DNA of 64,000 nt, taken from contig NC_085851.1 of assembly GCF_020906515.1 (NCBI RefSeq), forward strand, positions 806,001-870,000, given 5' to 3'. The first letter of the stretch is position 1; every line of letters starts with the position of its first letter. Below are positions 29,016 to 41,099 of the stretch, piece after piece. The DNA is from Vanrija pseudolonga. Lineage: Eukaryota > Basidiomycota > Tremellomycetes > Trichosporonales > Trichosporonaceae. The translations under genes and the position numbers were made by a program. The notes below the pieces were generated by a model. That model was not told the origin of the DNA. It searched no databases and saw only the letters and a list, made by a program, of their open reading frames with translations.

Positions 29016-31902
29016 TGTGTATAAGGGGGTAAGGTGTTTGAAGTGTGTCGGAAGGGTGAGGTTGGGTGGGTGTAGTGTGAAGTGTGAAGAGAAGATGTGA
29101 TGAAGAGGAAGGGGATGTGGCTCGATGTGGGCGTGTTTAATAGTGCTGACCCAGGCGGGTCGGCTCGCTCTTGCGATGGGGTGCGTGAGACGACTTGCAG
29201 TGCTCCCTGACAGTTGAACGATGGGACTGTCGAGAATAGCCAGCAGTTGTTCCGACGGTCTCGCCAAGAGCGCGATGTGATCAAGGAGGGCAAGCTGCGA
29301 TAGGTCAATAGCGTGCTTGATAGCGACGACCCTGGCATATACACACGCTTGGGGATGACGCCGGGGCGAGAGTGGGAGAGACAAAGGTGACGGAGAGTGG
29401 GTGGGGTTTGGTTGTGTGCGAGTGCGAGGGCAGACGGCGGGCAAGAAGAGATGGACGGCGACGGCGTGCGTGCCGCGCGCGCGCGGGGGATGAGGTGAGA
29501 TGGGTACCGCAGCAGCAGCAGAGGGGTGAGAGCCGAGGCCCAAGTGAGATGAGTCGCGATGAGATCTCGCTTGACAAGAGTGGGTTGCTGTGCTGTGTGT
29601 GTGTGTGTGTGGATGTCGCGCGTCGAGTGTGTGTGTGGAAGAAGTTTGTGTGTGTGTAAAGTGCGAGATTTGTGTGCAGTGATGACGCTGCTGGGTCGAA
29701 ATGTTTGCGAGATGAACAACGGGTTGTTCAAGCGTTTTATCCTCGTGCTGGCCTGGCCCCCTTTGGACACGCGCGTCACACGCTGAAGTGCCAGGCGACA
29801 ACCCCCTCTCTGTACAGCGTCATACTGCACGGCCAGCGATGGAGTTCCGTTCCTTGCGCGCTTGCAGCAGCAGCGCCGTGAGCCCGGGGGAACATCGCGC
29901 TTTTCCCCGTCGTCGCCTGCTGCCTTATCGTCGTCGCTGCTGAGCGCGCGCACGGTGGCAGTCGGTGTGTGCGACAAATGAGGGGCGCAGTGTGCGAGGG
30001 CGCACGAGATGACGACGACGGCGACGGCAATCATCTGGCTGGCGCGGATCGCGGCCCACAACAAAGAAGCGGCTGCAGCCAAAGAAATTTCGAGGGGAAG
30101 ACGTCGAAGTGCGAAGAGTGGCCGTCACCCCGCGGCGCGGCGGCGCGTGTTCTGCTTCTCCGCCCAGCTCGGCCAGGCTTCTATTGCACCAGGTTGAGCC
30201 CGAAACGCAGTCCACATGACCTGCCTGCCTTTTCTCCGCGGCGTCGAGAGAGCCCTCCCAGGTGTCAGTTGTACCACCCACGCACAGACCGCCACACGCG
30301 GCAGTCGCGCGCGCCACTTCAGGGTTCAACGCGGGGGGCGCAACACACCCAAAACGCGTGGCAGAGTGATCGCCGGCGGCGCGCGCGCAGGTTGTGGGCC
30401 TCTTTTGTGCTGCCGAGGAGAAAGTGCAGGAACAAGCAGAAGAGGAGAAGAGAGATACCAGAATCAACGAATACATGCATGCAGGCTTCGAGTCGCTGCT
30501 GCAACATTGTTTCCCCAGCTCGCGCTGGCTGATCCCCGCCGCGCCCCGCTGCCCACCCCCATCGCGCGCAAGCAGCGCACGGTCCGCGCCGCGTGCGCCC
30601 TCCGTCCCACGCGCCAGCGCCAAACTTTATTTGGGGACGGCGGCGCGCACACACAATGGGATCTGGGAGTGGAGTGGAGTGGGCCGGCCGTGGCCGGGGC
30701 CGGGGCCTAGGCGGCCCGAGCGCGTCTCATCTTCCCCTGCGGGCTACGATGTGTGTGTTTCTCGGTCCACTCGGTGCCTTTGGTTGATGCGTGTGTTGGG
30801 CGAGATGGGGCGCGGCGGTGCACAGAGTGAGATGAAGCATCGCGACCGCGACGCCCAGACGAGACAAGACGAGACGACCCACTCTGACGGTCTGGCCGAC
30901 TCGAACCGAGTAACTCGACTGGTTGCTGCACGTTGCAGAAGCCGTCCAGCCCACCTTGCACCCCCGCCCCCACCCACCCGCACAGGCAGTACCCAGGGCA
31001 AAGTAAATTATCAGGACACCCGAGGCGGCGGCGCGCAGAAGGCACTCGCTCACCCTGCAGCGAGGCATTCACCTTTAGTCAAGCCCGCCATCCACCCAGC
31101 CAGCCGGCGCACAAGCTGCCCCGCCAACAACAGCTTCACCCCACTCGGCTGCTCTTCGCTCGATTCGCTCTCGCGTGGCCGCCCCCTCGCGTGCGCTTCG
31201 CGTGCACTTCGCATGGTGTTCTCATGGCAGAAGCTCGCCCCATGTGCATGCCATGCGAGATAGCCCTGCATCCCCATTGTCTCGAGCGCCAGCGCGTCAT
31301 GCTCGAAGGTCGACGTCGAGATCAGGCAGCACTCGCGGCACTCCATCTCGAGTGGGTGGGTGCGATGTGTCCCGAGCCGCCGTTGCTTCGAGGCTCCGTG
31401 TCGAGGGGGTGCGATGCGGCGGAGATTCCGCTGCCTCGAGGCTCCTTTGGGCTTTGGAACGGACATGCAACGCGCGAGTTTTGCCCAATCACGCATGTAG
31501 CCGGCTGGACCGGGCACTCTGCCCCTGTTATCTCCTTTTCGCGACTAATGACACGACGCGATGCGCGCGCGATGGATGCGATGAGGTTGATTAGTACGCC
31601 CCACGCTACGCCCCACGCCCTATGATTGCGTGACATCGCGACTGCTTATTGCGGGGCGTCGTGTGGGACGGGGGGCAGAGTGTTTGGCGGCCGCCAAAGG
31701 GGTGGCCGAGATGAGATGAGATGTGCATTGAGGCGGGGCAGGACACTTGCCTTGGGTGTCAGAGGTTCAAGTTTGCAGTAAGCATTGGTTGGGAACAGTA
31801 AACTTCGTAGCATAGGAGATAGAGGCTATGGAAAGGCGAGACGGACACCAGAGTGAACTCGCAGAGGCCATTCACCGCGCCCTCCCACCAGCGGTAACCC
31901 GC
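29016..31902. other. 2.9 kb region upstream of the zinc-finger gene
   Basis: It is the longest gene-poor stretch of the window. It holds a (TG)n microsatellite with related GTGT runs at about 29590-29660, several CAGCAG/GCAGCA clusters, and homopurine patches. No frame on either strand gives a recognisable protein or consistent splicing. Since it precedes a regulator gene and lies before the 3' end of the aspartic protease gene, it is best read as an extended upstream control region, possibly with a long leader or non-coding transcript. Confidence 0.5.
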
Positions 31903-33291
31903 TTACTTGGAGGGGGCGTACTGAGTGGCCTCAATCTTGGGGACGACACCAATGCGCGTGTTGCCCTGGTCAAAGACAACGTAGACCGACTTGAGGAAGA
32001 CGTCGCCGAGGATGTCGGAGGGGTTGGTGCCGCGCGACTGAATGCCGCCAAAGTACTGCGTACTGTCGTGGTTGTAGCCAAACACGAGGTCCTCGGGCTG
32101 GATGGCAAACTGCTTGTTGCCGACGGCGACAGTGAGCGAGGGGAGCTGGTTGGCCGAGTCGAAGGGGAAGATGTAACCACCGTCCTGCGAGCTGTACGAG
32201 GCACCGGGGACCTGGGCGTAGAAGGCGTCCACGACGTCGTCGGACAGGTACGCAAGGGTGGTGCCGGTGTCGGCGATGGCCGTGTTGCCGGACAGCGAGA
32301 CGAGGGTGCCGCCGACGTACGCCGAGGTCGAGGGGAAGGTCCAGAAGCCGAGGGTGGGGTCGATGGCGGTCCCTGGGGCGGGGCGTGAGCAGGGATAAGG
32401 AAACAGGTGCTTCACGTACAAGACAGAGACTGGCCCGAGGCGGCGACGAGCGACTGGTCGACATAGCCAAAGGTGTAGAACGACGACTCGGGGTCGCGCG
32501 CCGAGTACAGGGCCGCGGTGAAGAGCTGCGCGTTGGCAGGCACCGTGCCCTGCGAGATGAGGTTGGCGACGACGTTGGGCTGGCGGGTGGGCCTGATGGT
32601 GTTGCCGTATGTGCCCTTGTAGAAGCCGAGGCCGACGAGGCCGTCGTTGGCCGACTTGACAAACGCCGTTGAGACGGAAGTGGCCAGCTCGACCGCCTGC
32701 GACTTGACGACCAGGCCGCCGAGGTTGACATTGTCCGTGCCGACTGTGCCCGAGGCCGTGGAGAGGTCGGCGTACTCGATGCTCCACGAGTATCCGGACA
32801 GGGTCTTCCACGTCGACGACTTGCTCGAGGTGAAGACGTTGTGGTTGACGTTGGACGCGGCCGTGAGCTTGGACGAGAAGACCTGGCGCGTGTTAGCTTT
32901 GTCGCAGGTCGTAGCCTACCCAGAGGTCGCTCGAGCCAGTGTCAAAGTCGAGGTTGAGCGTCTGCGCCGGCGTGCCGATGGGCACGGGGACGATGTACTC
33001 GAGATCGCCGCCCAGGTAGTCGTCGGGAGTGGCAGGCGTCTGGCCAATAGCCTGCGCGTTGACCGGGCCCTTGTGGTAGGTGGGCTCAAAGCCGTACTTT
33101 GCGCGCGCCCTGAGGATGGAAAGCGTGCCGTTGGCCTTGAACTCGGGGTTGCGGGTCACGGGGATCTTCTTGAGCCCGTGGGCATCCTTGAGCTGGGTTT
33201 GGGTGTTGAAGGCGACCGACTCCTGCTGGGGAACGGCGGCGCCCGAGACGACGGTCGCGAGGAGGAGGAAGAGGGCAGACCACTTGGCCAT
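31903..33291 (-). CDS. secreted pepsin-type aspartic protease
   Basis: Three exons (33291-32920, 32882-32420, 32372-31903), 434 residues; introns of 37 and 47 nt. A signal peptide (MAKWSALFLLLATVVSGAAV) and a basic propeptide precede the mature enzyme, which begins around residue 85 (TPDDYLGGDLEYIVPVPIG). The two active-site motifs are LDFDTGSSDLWVF and AIADTGTTLAYL, and the flap Tyr lies in WSIEYADLSTASG. It should be an extracellular or vacuolar endopeptidase active at acid pH. No GPI tail is seen, so secretion to the medium or wall is likely. Confidence 0.94.
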
Positions 33292-34432
33292 TGTTGGTTG
33301 CTTGGTGCTGGGTTTGGGTTGGGAGGTGTTGTCCTGTGAGATGCAGTGAGGGGCGGTGAGGCGGTTTGCTGTGGATGAGGAGAGGGGGAGGAGGGCTCGA
33401 CGCTCGCCTTTATCTAGACGAGCTGGGCCTCGTTGTCCGGGGTATCGGAGACAAAGTGAGCAGGAGGGCAGCTCCAGTCGTCAGCAACCACGCGGTACGC
33501 GACCCGCACAAGCAACAACACGCCAACAATCAACCCCCCACAATGAGGATTCTCGACGTGCGTGTTCTATTCTCGACGCACGAGATAGGCGTAACGGTCA
33601 GCCGACCGAAAAACCATGTGACGCGGTGTCGAGACTCGTCGTGATCTGGCGCCTGCGGATCCCGTGCGAGGCGCATAGACGCGTCGATATGTACTGGGTG
33701 GCCAGTGCCGCCTGCCTGCCGGAATCGCATTCCGTTGGCGGGTGCGTGCCTCAGCCGTCGGGAGCAGATAGCGCGTGCGCGCATCGGGCGAGCGTATGGC
33801 TGAATGCCTTTCGGCCACCGGTATCCTTCGGCCGGTGCTCGCTCGCTCGGAGGTCGGGCGAGCGACCAGCATGGCATGGCATTGCATTACGCCAGACACC
33901 CGCACGGCCCGCGCAGCAGCAGCTCGTGCCTTCGGCCCGGATGACGCTATGCACCTTCGGATCAGATACCCGGTCGCCTGGGAGGGGGTCTGTGGGCCGT
34001 CGTGAGGGGTGTAAGTGGGTCGACGGCTCGCTGTGCGCTGAACGGCCCACTAATGAGAGTGAGCAGCACATGGTGCAGCACCAAACCTTGTGCACGAACT
34101 TGTGCATGACGTTGTTGGCGGGGTGTATGGCGATGGGTGCGACTTGCGCGGAGCTTCAGATCGGGTCAGTCGTCGCGGCGTGTCAGCTGGCCGTCTGGAC
34201 GCGCATCGCCACGTTGTTGAAAGAAGAAGAGAGCAATGTCAACCTTTCTTTCCCCCTCGACGCGACTGAACACCCAATCTGCCACACAACACCCCATCAC
34301 GTGACCCATCCCACGCGACATGACGTGCCTAGCCCCGTTCGCGCGGTTCGGAAGCGATGCAGCCAGATGCCGCGCGACGCCGACAACTACTTGTTTGCAT
34401 CATCGACGACAACAACAACGACAGCAACGACA
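33292..34432. promoter_or_regulatory. divergent promoter region, protease / TBC gene
   Basis: 1.14 kb between opposite start codons. GATAAAG on the protease strand (33408-33414) is a possible core or GATA element. A GC-rich inverted pair around 33775-33880 (CGGGCGAGCG and related) could form hairpins. I see no gene; the long plus-strand frame 33356-34813 crosses the TBC start in another frame. Confidence 0.45.
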
Positions 34433-37117
34433 ATGGGCGAGGCGAGCACGTTCCCGCGCCCGCCAGCCCCCGAGCTAGCGTGCGTACACCTCTCTGTCGC
34501 GCAACTAACATCCCAGGGCGGCATGGCACATCCTGTTCGCCGACCCGCTCCTCTCGCTGTCCAACCTCAAGGCCGCGGCGGTCGCAGGCGGGCTCGGCCC
34601 GGCGGGGGACGACGGCGGCGTGCCCCTGCGGTCCGTGTACTGGCGCTTCTATCTCGGCCTGCTCCCGCCGCCGGCGTCGCTCGACCTCTTCCCGCCCGCG
34701 CTCGCGACCCAGCGGCGCGGATACGACGAGCTGCGAGCGCGCTTCCTCGTCGCGCCGGACGGGCGGTGGGCAGCCGACTGTTCCAGCGGCGAGGGGTACG
34801 CTGCGAGCACTAGCACGGGAACGAGCACCAGCGCAGAGTCGTGGTCCGACCCGCTGAGCCTCGAGAGCTCGAACCCGTGGAAGACGTGGTTCGCGCACCT
34901 CGACCTCCGGGCCACGATCCGCCAAGACGTCGACCGCACGTTTCCCGACATTCCGTACTTTGCCTCTGAGCGCGTGCGGCGCAGCCTCACGACGATGCTG
35001 TTCCTCTTCAGCGTGCTGAACCCTGACGTGGGGTACCGGCAGGTGTGTAGCTGTGCGAGTCCGGACGAGCTGACACGCCCAGGGCATGCACGAGCTCCTC
35101 GCGGTGTGTATGGTTGTCGCGGACCGCGACTCGATTGAGCGCGCCGCGCTCCCAGAACAGGGGGGCATGCCGGACGCGATGTACGCCGCGCTCGGGGCAA
35201 CGCTCGACAGGGCGTACGTGGAGCACGACGCGTTCCATCTCTTCCAGGAGCTCATGAAGCCGGCGAAGAGTTTCTACGAGTGGAGAGTAGAGGAGGGGCC
35301 TGTAAGCTCTACTACTATGCAGCTCTCCGCTGACGTCGCAGCCCCGCCTTCCCAACGGCCCCCAAGCCCTCATCATCGTGCGGTGCAACCACATTCACTC
35401 GCAGCTCATCCGCCGCATCGACCCGCAGCTCTGGGAGCGGCTGGACACCGAGGGCATCGAGGCGCAGATCTGGCTCATGTGAGTCGGCTTGCTAGGCTAG
35501 GCTAGGCTAACGGCAAGTCGTTGGATCCGGCTCATCCTCACGCGCGAGCTGCCGTTTGGGCAGGCGCTGCGCCTCTGGGACGGCATGTTCGCCGAGGACC
35601 CGGGACTGGGCATCCTCGACTTTGTCTGCGTCGCCATGCTGCTGCTCATCCGGAATGAGCGTGAGTGTCGCTGTTGCTTCGTTGCTGACTCCAGTCATGG
35701 ACGCCGATTACCCGACAATCCTCACACACCTGCTCCACTACCCGTCCCCATCGCCCACTTACCCATTCAACCCGGCGCTCATTCTCACCCAGGCCAAGTT
35801 TCTACGAAACAACATCTCCCCTGCTGGTGGGGTCGAGGTGGTGCTACAGAACCAGGAGCATCTCGGTGTCAAGGCCAGCGGACCGGAGTCAAGAAACAGC
35901 TTCGACGACGACGGCATGGCCAGCTCGTACCGTGTTAGTGGTACCCCGCCGTCGCGGTCCTCATCCTTACGACCGGGCAAGCCCAAGGGCCTTGCAGCGG
36001 GTTTGTTTGAGCGTGCACAGAAGGCAGGCTTGGACAAGGCGTTTGCGGACTTAAGAGTGCGTCAAGAGGATGCAGCTGGAGAAGACGACCTGACACACCG
36101 CAGAGCAGCCTGCCAGACTCAGCCACAGCCTACTCCTTCCTTCCCAGCTTTGCGCCACAGGCGCCGAGCCGAGAGTCGTCGCCCATCTCGACTATCCCGT
36201 CTACAACAGCGGCGCTGCCGCCCAGACCGGCTCTCCAGCCTACACCGTCAGTTGATAGCCTCGCGTCGACGAAATCACTGCTCGACGCCGAGCGCCAGAT
36301 GGCCGAGCTCCGCCTCGCCATGGTGACAATGGGCAAAGCCATGGGCGAGTGGCTCGACGTGATCCGCGAGGGCGCGGGATCCACCCCGGCCGAGACCGCC
36401 GAGGCCTGGCGCGGTCTGGATAGAGTCCGCGATGGCTTGCTCGACGCTGCCGGCAACGACGTCGAGGACCTCGTCCAGGCCTGGGCGTGGAACGACGGCT
36501 TGGACAGCTCGCGCAGTCGCGGCGCGACGCCAGTCACCCCCTCCATGATGGAGCCTCCGCACACGCCAGTCACTCCCACGCGCTCGGGCGCGGCTTCACC
36601 CCCTAGAAACACTGTACAGATCACGCCCAAAGCGCCAGCTCGGGCACCACCGCCGGCACCAGTCTCGACCTCAGGGCCCTCGGCAACTAACCCCACGCTC
36701 GCGTCGCCCGTGCCCACGACCGCGCGCCCCGCAATCTTCCTATCTCACCGAGATGACAGACCGTCACCAACGCTCCCCCGGATGCCGATATCCCGTCAGC
36801 CAGCATCATCGGCGCCAGCATCGGCGCCACCACCACCACCAGGCGGGCCTCAGTCACCACGCTCGCCCCGCTCGCCCCCGCCACCCCTTGTCATCCTCCC
36901 CAAGCCGCGCGTCTCGTCCATCGGCGTAGTCAGCGACACGTCGGCGCCCATGGACCCGCTGGCAGGTATTGGCGTCGGCGTGATTCCTCGAGACGAGCGT
37001 AGAAGGTCTCTCCGCCCTGGGGCTGGCGCTGGAGGGCCGACGGGCACGGCCTCGGCGCCGAGCTCGGGCAGTGGAGGCCGTGTCAGCGTGGACCCGCTCG
37101 GTGTAGGCGGGGGGTAG
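34433..37117 (+). CDS. TBC domain Rab GTPase-activating protein, TBC1D5-like
   Basis: Seven exons, about 810 residues. The first intron (34480-34516) is 37 nt. The TBC domain starts early (AWHILFADPLLSL, YWRFYLGLLPP). It keeps the arginine finger as IRQDVDRTFPDIPYF and the glutamine finger as GYRQGMHELL, so GAP activity is expected. AFHLFQELMKPAKSFYEW, RIDPQLWERLDTEGIEAQIW and LPFGQALRLWDGMFAEDP match TBC1D5-type proteins, which act on Rab7-like GTPases with retromer at endosomes. After about residue 400 the chain is Ser/Pro-rich and disordered, with a short predicted helix (AERQMAELRLAMVTMGKAM). It lies between divergent and tandem neighbours without functional link. Confidence 0.88.
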
Positions 37118-37504
37118 CTAGGGTTAGTGTTAGGGAAGCAAGGGCCGTGACCCCTATGCATTAGACATGCAGACCTCGGTCTTTGCGTTTTATCAGCACT
37201 GCCAAGTTTAGCTGTGGAAGGTGCGAGGATGCACCAGATTGTTCCTGGCTGGGGAGTCACGTGATCGATGACGCCAGAGCCTTCGCCGATCTTCCGCTGT
37301 GTGCGGGGTGGGGGTGGTCGATGATGTCGTCGTCAATCAGCCACCACCAAGTGGCACTCCAGCCAGGCAGGCTGGTAAGCGGTTGCTCAGCGTGTCGGTC
37401 GCTTGCAGCCAGTATAAAGGACCCCTCCGACGGTTCCCACATCACTTTCCCATCAACCTTCTCCGACTCAACCCTCCAACCCCAGACCACAGCAACTCCC
37501 AACC
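37118..37504. promoter_or_regulatory. promoter region of the BAG-domain gene
   Basis: 387 bp with a clear TATA box near its end. No gene. The first part is the TBC gene's 3' UTR. Confidence 0.5.
37413..37418 (+). promoter_or_regulatory. TATA box of the BAG-domain gene
   Basis: GTATAAAGG, 92 bases upstream of the ATG. It is the best TATA match in the window and hints at inducible expression. Confidence 0.6.
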
Positions 37505-37669
37505 ATGAGCTACTACGGTCACCCCTTCTTCGTCCTCGACCAGGACGCCGCCATCCAGCAGCAGCAGCAGGCTCAGCAGCAGGCACATCTGCAGCGCCTC
37601 CGCGCCGAACGCGCAAGGCAGCAGCAGTTTGTCCAGCAGCAGCACCACCACCAGCAGCAGCACCTGGCC

Positions 37670-37701
<32 letters not shown>

Positions 37702-40009
37702 CCAGCAGCAGCTCGCCGCCGTCGCCCAGCACGCCGCCGCCGTCCAGCGCTCGGCATCCCCATCAATCGCCGACCTGCAAAACGAGGAAGCCACCGCTCT
37801 CGCCTACCTCCGCTCCGTCCAGCGCCGCCGCGAGGCCGCTGAAGCCGCGGCCACGCTCGAGAAGCAGCAGCGCGAGCTGGCCGTGCGCCAGCGTGAGGCC
37901 GCCCTCCGCGCCGCGCAGGAGCAGCATGCCGCCGCGCTCGCCTCGGCACGCCGCGAGAAGGCCATCCGCGAGGCACTGGAACGCGAGCGTGCCCGCGAGG
38001 AGGCGCTCGCTGGTGCCCTCGAGCAGCAGCGCCGCGAGGCCATCGCCGCCGCGATCGCGTCCGAGCGCCGCCGCCAGGAGGCCGCGGCAAAGGCGTACGC
38101 CCGCGCCGTCGAGCAGCACCGCGCGCAGTTCGAGGCCGCGCAGGCGGCCCACGCTGCCGCCGTCAAGGCCCAGAAGGCCGACCACGGGCTGCACCACGCC
38201 GGCAGCGACCGCGCGACGACGCTCGAGCACGTGCGCGCCGCGCACAACGCGGCGTTGAAGGCGCGGACGGTCCACCACGGCCTGCACGCGCCCGGCAAGG
38301 ACGCGTTCACGACCGCCGAGGCGCAGCATGTTGCGGACGCTGCGGCCCGCCAGGCGCAGCAGTTTGACCACGGGCTCCATGCCGCCGGGAAGAGCGCCAA
38401 GACGACCGAGGACATCTCGCGCGCGGGCCACGACGCCGCGCTCCAGGCCCAGAAGTTTGACCATGGTCTCCACGCGCCCGGCAAGGACCGCGACACGACC
38501 GTCGACGCCGCGCAGGCTGCCCGCGCCGCCGCGATCAAGGCGCGCGACCCCGGCCACGGGCTGCACGCCGAGGCCGACGACGATATCGGCCTCGAGGGCA
38601 TCAACTCGCTCCTTGGCTCGCTCTTCGGCTTCAACATTGCGTCCGAGGCCGCTGCGCTCGCTCCCGGCGCCGCCCCCAAGGCTGTCGAGGCCCCGAAGCC
38701 CGCTGCCGCCGCCCCCAAGGCGGTTGAGAAGCCGACATCGCCCGAAGTCAAGAAGGCCGCCGCCCCTTCCCCCGCCCCCGCCACAAGCCTCAGCGCCACC
38801 GCCACGCCGTTCTCGCCTGCCAAGCCGGCTACTGCTACCGCCGACGAGCCTGCGCTCCCGGCCGAGCTGAACGCCCTCATCAACCAGTTCCTCGGACTCC
38901 AGGTCGAGCCGGCTGCCGGCGAGACGTGTGCGCCGTGCGCTGCGCCCCAGCTTGTTGGCGGTGCCGTGCAGGGCTTGAATGAGCTGCTCGGTCGCTACGG
39001 CCTCGAGTTTGTCCCCGATGACCATCCCGAGGACGCTGCTCCCGAGCAGCTCTCGCCCGTCACCGACAAGAAGACTGTCGACTACCCCTCCACCACGGAC
39101 GTTGTTGAGCCCGCCGAGGGCAAGCTCGCCCCCGTGACGGACAAGACGGTCGTCGACTACCCTCCCACCGATGACGTCGTCCAGCCTGCCGAGGGCAAGC
39201 TCGCTCCCGTCACCGACAAGGGTGTCGCCGACTTCCCGTCGACTGATGACAAGGACGCCGACGACGACCTGAACAACTACCCCTACTACGCTCCCTTCAC
39301 CTCGGTGCTTAACAACGCGGCCGACCTCCCGCCGTTCCTCCGCGACCTCCTCGCCAACATTGAGGGCGGCTTCCACGAGGAGTCGGCCGACGAGGACGGC
39401 TCGGCCCCCAAGCCTCGTCGCCAGCACCGCAAAAAGAACAAGGGCAGGGCAAGGGCTGCTCCCGCTGCTGCTCCCGCCGCGCCTGTTGCTCCTGCTGCTC
39501 CCGCCGCGCCGGCCGCACCTGCTGCGCCTGCCGCCCCCGAGCACGTCCACTTTGCGGCCGCAACACAGACCATTCCCGTTGGCGACTTGCCCTCTGACGA
39601 GGCTGTCGAGCCCAACCCCGAGCGCGACGCTTCGCTGGCCAAGATTCTGAGCATCGACGAGGAGCTCACGCAGCTCACGTCGCACTTCACATTCCCGGCC
39701 CACCTCGCGTTCGCCGCATCGACCCCCGACGCGACGCAGCCCCCGCTCCTGTTCAACCGCAACAACACGGCCTACCACGCCCAGGCGCACAACCTGCTCC
39801 AGCTTCTGCTGGCCGCCGACGGCATCCAGTCCAACGGCGACAAGCTTGTTCGCCGCCGCAGGAAGGAGCTGGTCAGCAAGGTCGAGGGTGCTCTCGAGGC
39901 CCTCGAGCACAAGCGCGACCAGCGCTGGCAGGAGGTGCGCGAGCGCCGCGAGCGTGGCGAGTCGGACGATGAGGAGGAGCACGGGTCGTCCCAGACGGAC
40001 GAGGAGTAG
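37505..40009 (+). CDS. Q-rich BAG-domain protein with tandem HGLH repeats
   Basis: Single exon of 834 residues. Residues 1-85 are Gln/His-rich. Residues about 95-215 form an Arg/Glu/Ala coiled coil (RREAAEAAATLEKQQRELA). Next come five tandem units of about 31 residues, each opening with HGLH(A/H) and usually G(K/S)D..TT (38170-38580). A second short repeat, P(V)TDK..VDYP..D(V)V(E/Q)PAEGKLA, recurs three times (about residues 515-580). Then come a basic KKNKGRARAAP patch and a final helical region with RRRRKELVSKVEGALEALEHK that matches a BAG domain, the Hsp70 nucleotide-exchange module. It is likely a cytosolic Hsp70 co-chaperone. The repeats are not known to me from BAG proteins. The 872-codon antisense frame is a shadow. 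Confidence 0.82.
38170..38580 (+). repeat. five tandem ~93-bp units encoding HGLH motifs
   Basis: Units begin at the codons for DHGLHHAGSD, HHGLHAPGKD, DHGLHAAGKS, DHGLHAPGKD and GHGLHAEADD, spaced about 31 codons apart. DNA identity is moderate, so the repeat is old or selected at protein level. Confidence 0.8.
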
Positions 40010-40163
40010 AGGCACACAAAGCAACAAGCAGTAAAAAAGCATTGTAGAGTTATAGGTCACCAGCATACCATTGTTTTTAATACCATGAATTGAGTAGAAT
40101 GGCACAACATGATCATGGCAACTACCAACCGCACATCGAGTTACAACTGACCGGCACATTGAG

Positions 40164-41099
40164 TTACAGCTGACCAGTCTCGACCGGCCCGAGGTCCCAC
40201 CACTCGTCAACCCAAGTCTCCTCCCCAATCTCGCGGCGGTACTCGTCCCGCGAAGCAAACTCGACGCGGCTCCAAGCGCGCTCGATGTCCCCATTGTCAA
40301 GCGCAAACTCCCTCTCGGCCGTCTGGACAAACGTAGCGCGGAAGAGCGCCGCAAGGTCCGGCGCGTCGTCGTCGAACACAACGTCCCGGGGCCAAGGCCA
40401 CATCCACACGCTGTCCCACGTGCCTACATCAAGCAAGGTGAAGCGAGCGCGGGACGAGATAACGAGCGCAGCGACGCTTGCCGCCATGCACAGCGTGCGC
40501 GCGCGGGGATACTCTGGCTCCGTGGCCCGCGAGCGGCCGTCAAACGCGATGACCACGCGCGCGACCCACGGCCCGAGATCGACGCCGTGGAACGCGCCAT
40601 ATGCGCCTGGGTGGGACAGGGCGTCGTCACAGCTCACGCGGAGGACGAGCTTCCGCGTGCCCGGGGGTACGTGGGGAACGTGCACGTTCGCAGCGAAGAG
40701 CACGCCTGGGCCGAGGTGCGATGGGAGGCCGAAGCGCGGACACACGACCAGCGTCGTCGCGGCGTAGGGCGGCGCGTCGTACATCTGTTCTGGGTGCAGG
40801 AGGGCGAGTGTGCCCAAGGGGGAAGGGAATGGCAGGCGCGGCGCGGCGTCGGTGGTGATCGCAACCGAGTGGGTATGGCGGAAGGCTGCGCGTTGGCGTG
40901 ATTCGGCGGATAGGGAGAGGGGGTGACCGAGCGGGTGTCTTGCGCCGCTCGCTGACACCACCAGCCGCCGCGCCAGCAACGTGTCGATGCGCGCGCACCA
41001 TGCTTTGCTGGTAGCGCGCAGGGATAGGAGGGTCGCGAGGTCGCTGTGCGTCGTTATGTGCGTTAGGAGGTGGGGGTAGGCCGTGTGGTCTAGTGGCAT
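40164..41099 (-). CDS. F-box-like family protein (paralogue 1)
   Basis: Intronless, 311 residues. The N-terminus DHTAYPHLLTHITTHSDLAT and LLSLRATSKAWCARIDTLLA has the spacing of a short F-box-like helix bundle. The middle has KLVLRVSCDD. The C-terminal half has RFTLLDVGTWDSVWMWP and ends with VEFASRDEYRREIGEETW. These blocks recur in the two genes to the right, so the three are paralogues. F-box proteins recruit targets to SCF ubiquitin ligases, but no leucine-rich or WD40 substrate domain is seen here. The function is therefore open. It converges on the BAG gene with about 150 bp between stops. Confidence 0.72.
   Translation of the reverse strand: MPLDHTAYPHLLTHITTHSDLATLLSLRATSKAWCARIDTLLARRLVVSASGARHPLGHPLSLSAESRQRAAFRHTHSVAITTDAAPRLPFPSPLGTLALLHPEQMYDAPPYAATTLVVCPRFGLPSHLGPGVLFAANVHVPHVPPGTRKLVLRVSCDDALSHPGAYGAFHGVDLGPWVARVVIAFDGRSRATEPEYPRARTLCMAASVAALVISSRARFTLLDVGTWDSVWMWPWPRDVVFDDDAPDLAALFRATFVQTAEREFALDNGDIERAWSRVEFASRDEYRREIGEETWVDEWWDLGPVETGQL

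Noticed and set aside
30394-31263. 289-codon plus-strand frame in the long intergenic region
   Set aside because: Composition is irregular, with no domain and no conserved-looking blocks; adjacent frames are equally open.
37763-40381. 872-codon open frame antisense to the BAG-domain gene
   Set aside because: Composition is dominated by Leu, Arg and Gly, as expected from the reverse of Gln/Ala/Glu codons. It has no domain, and it runs past the sense gene end by chance.
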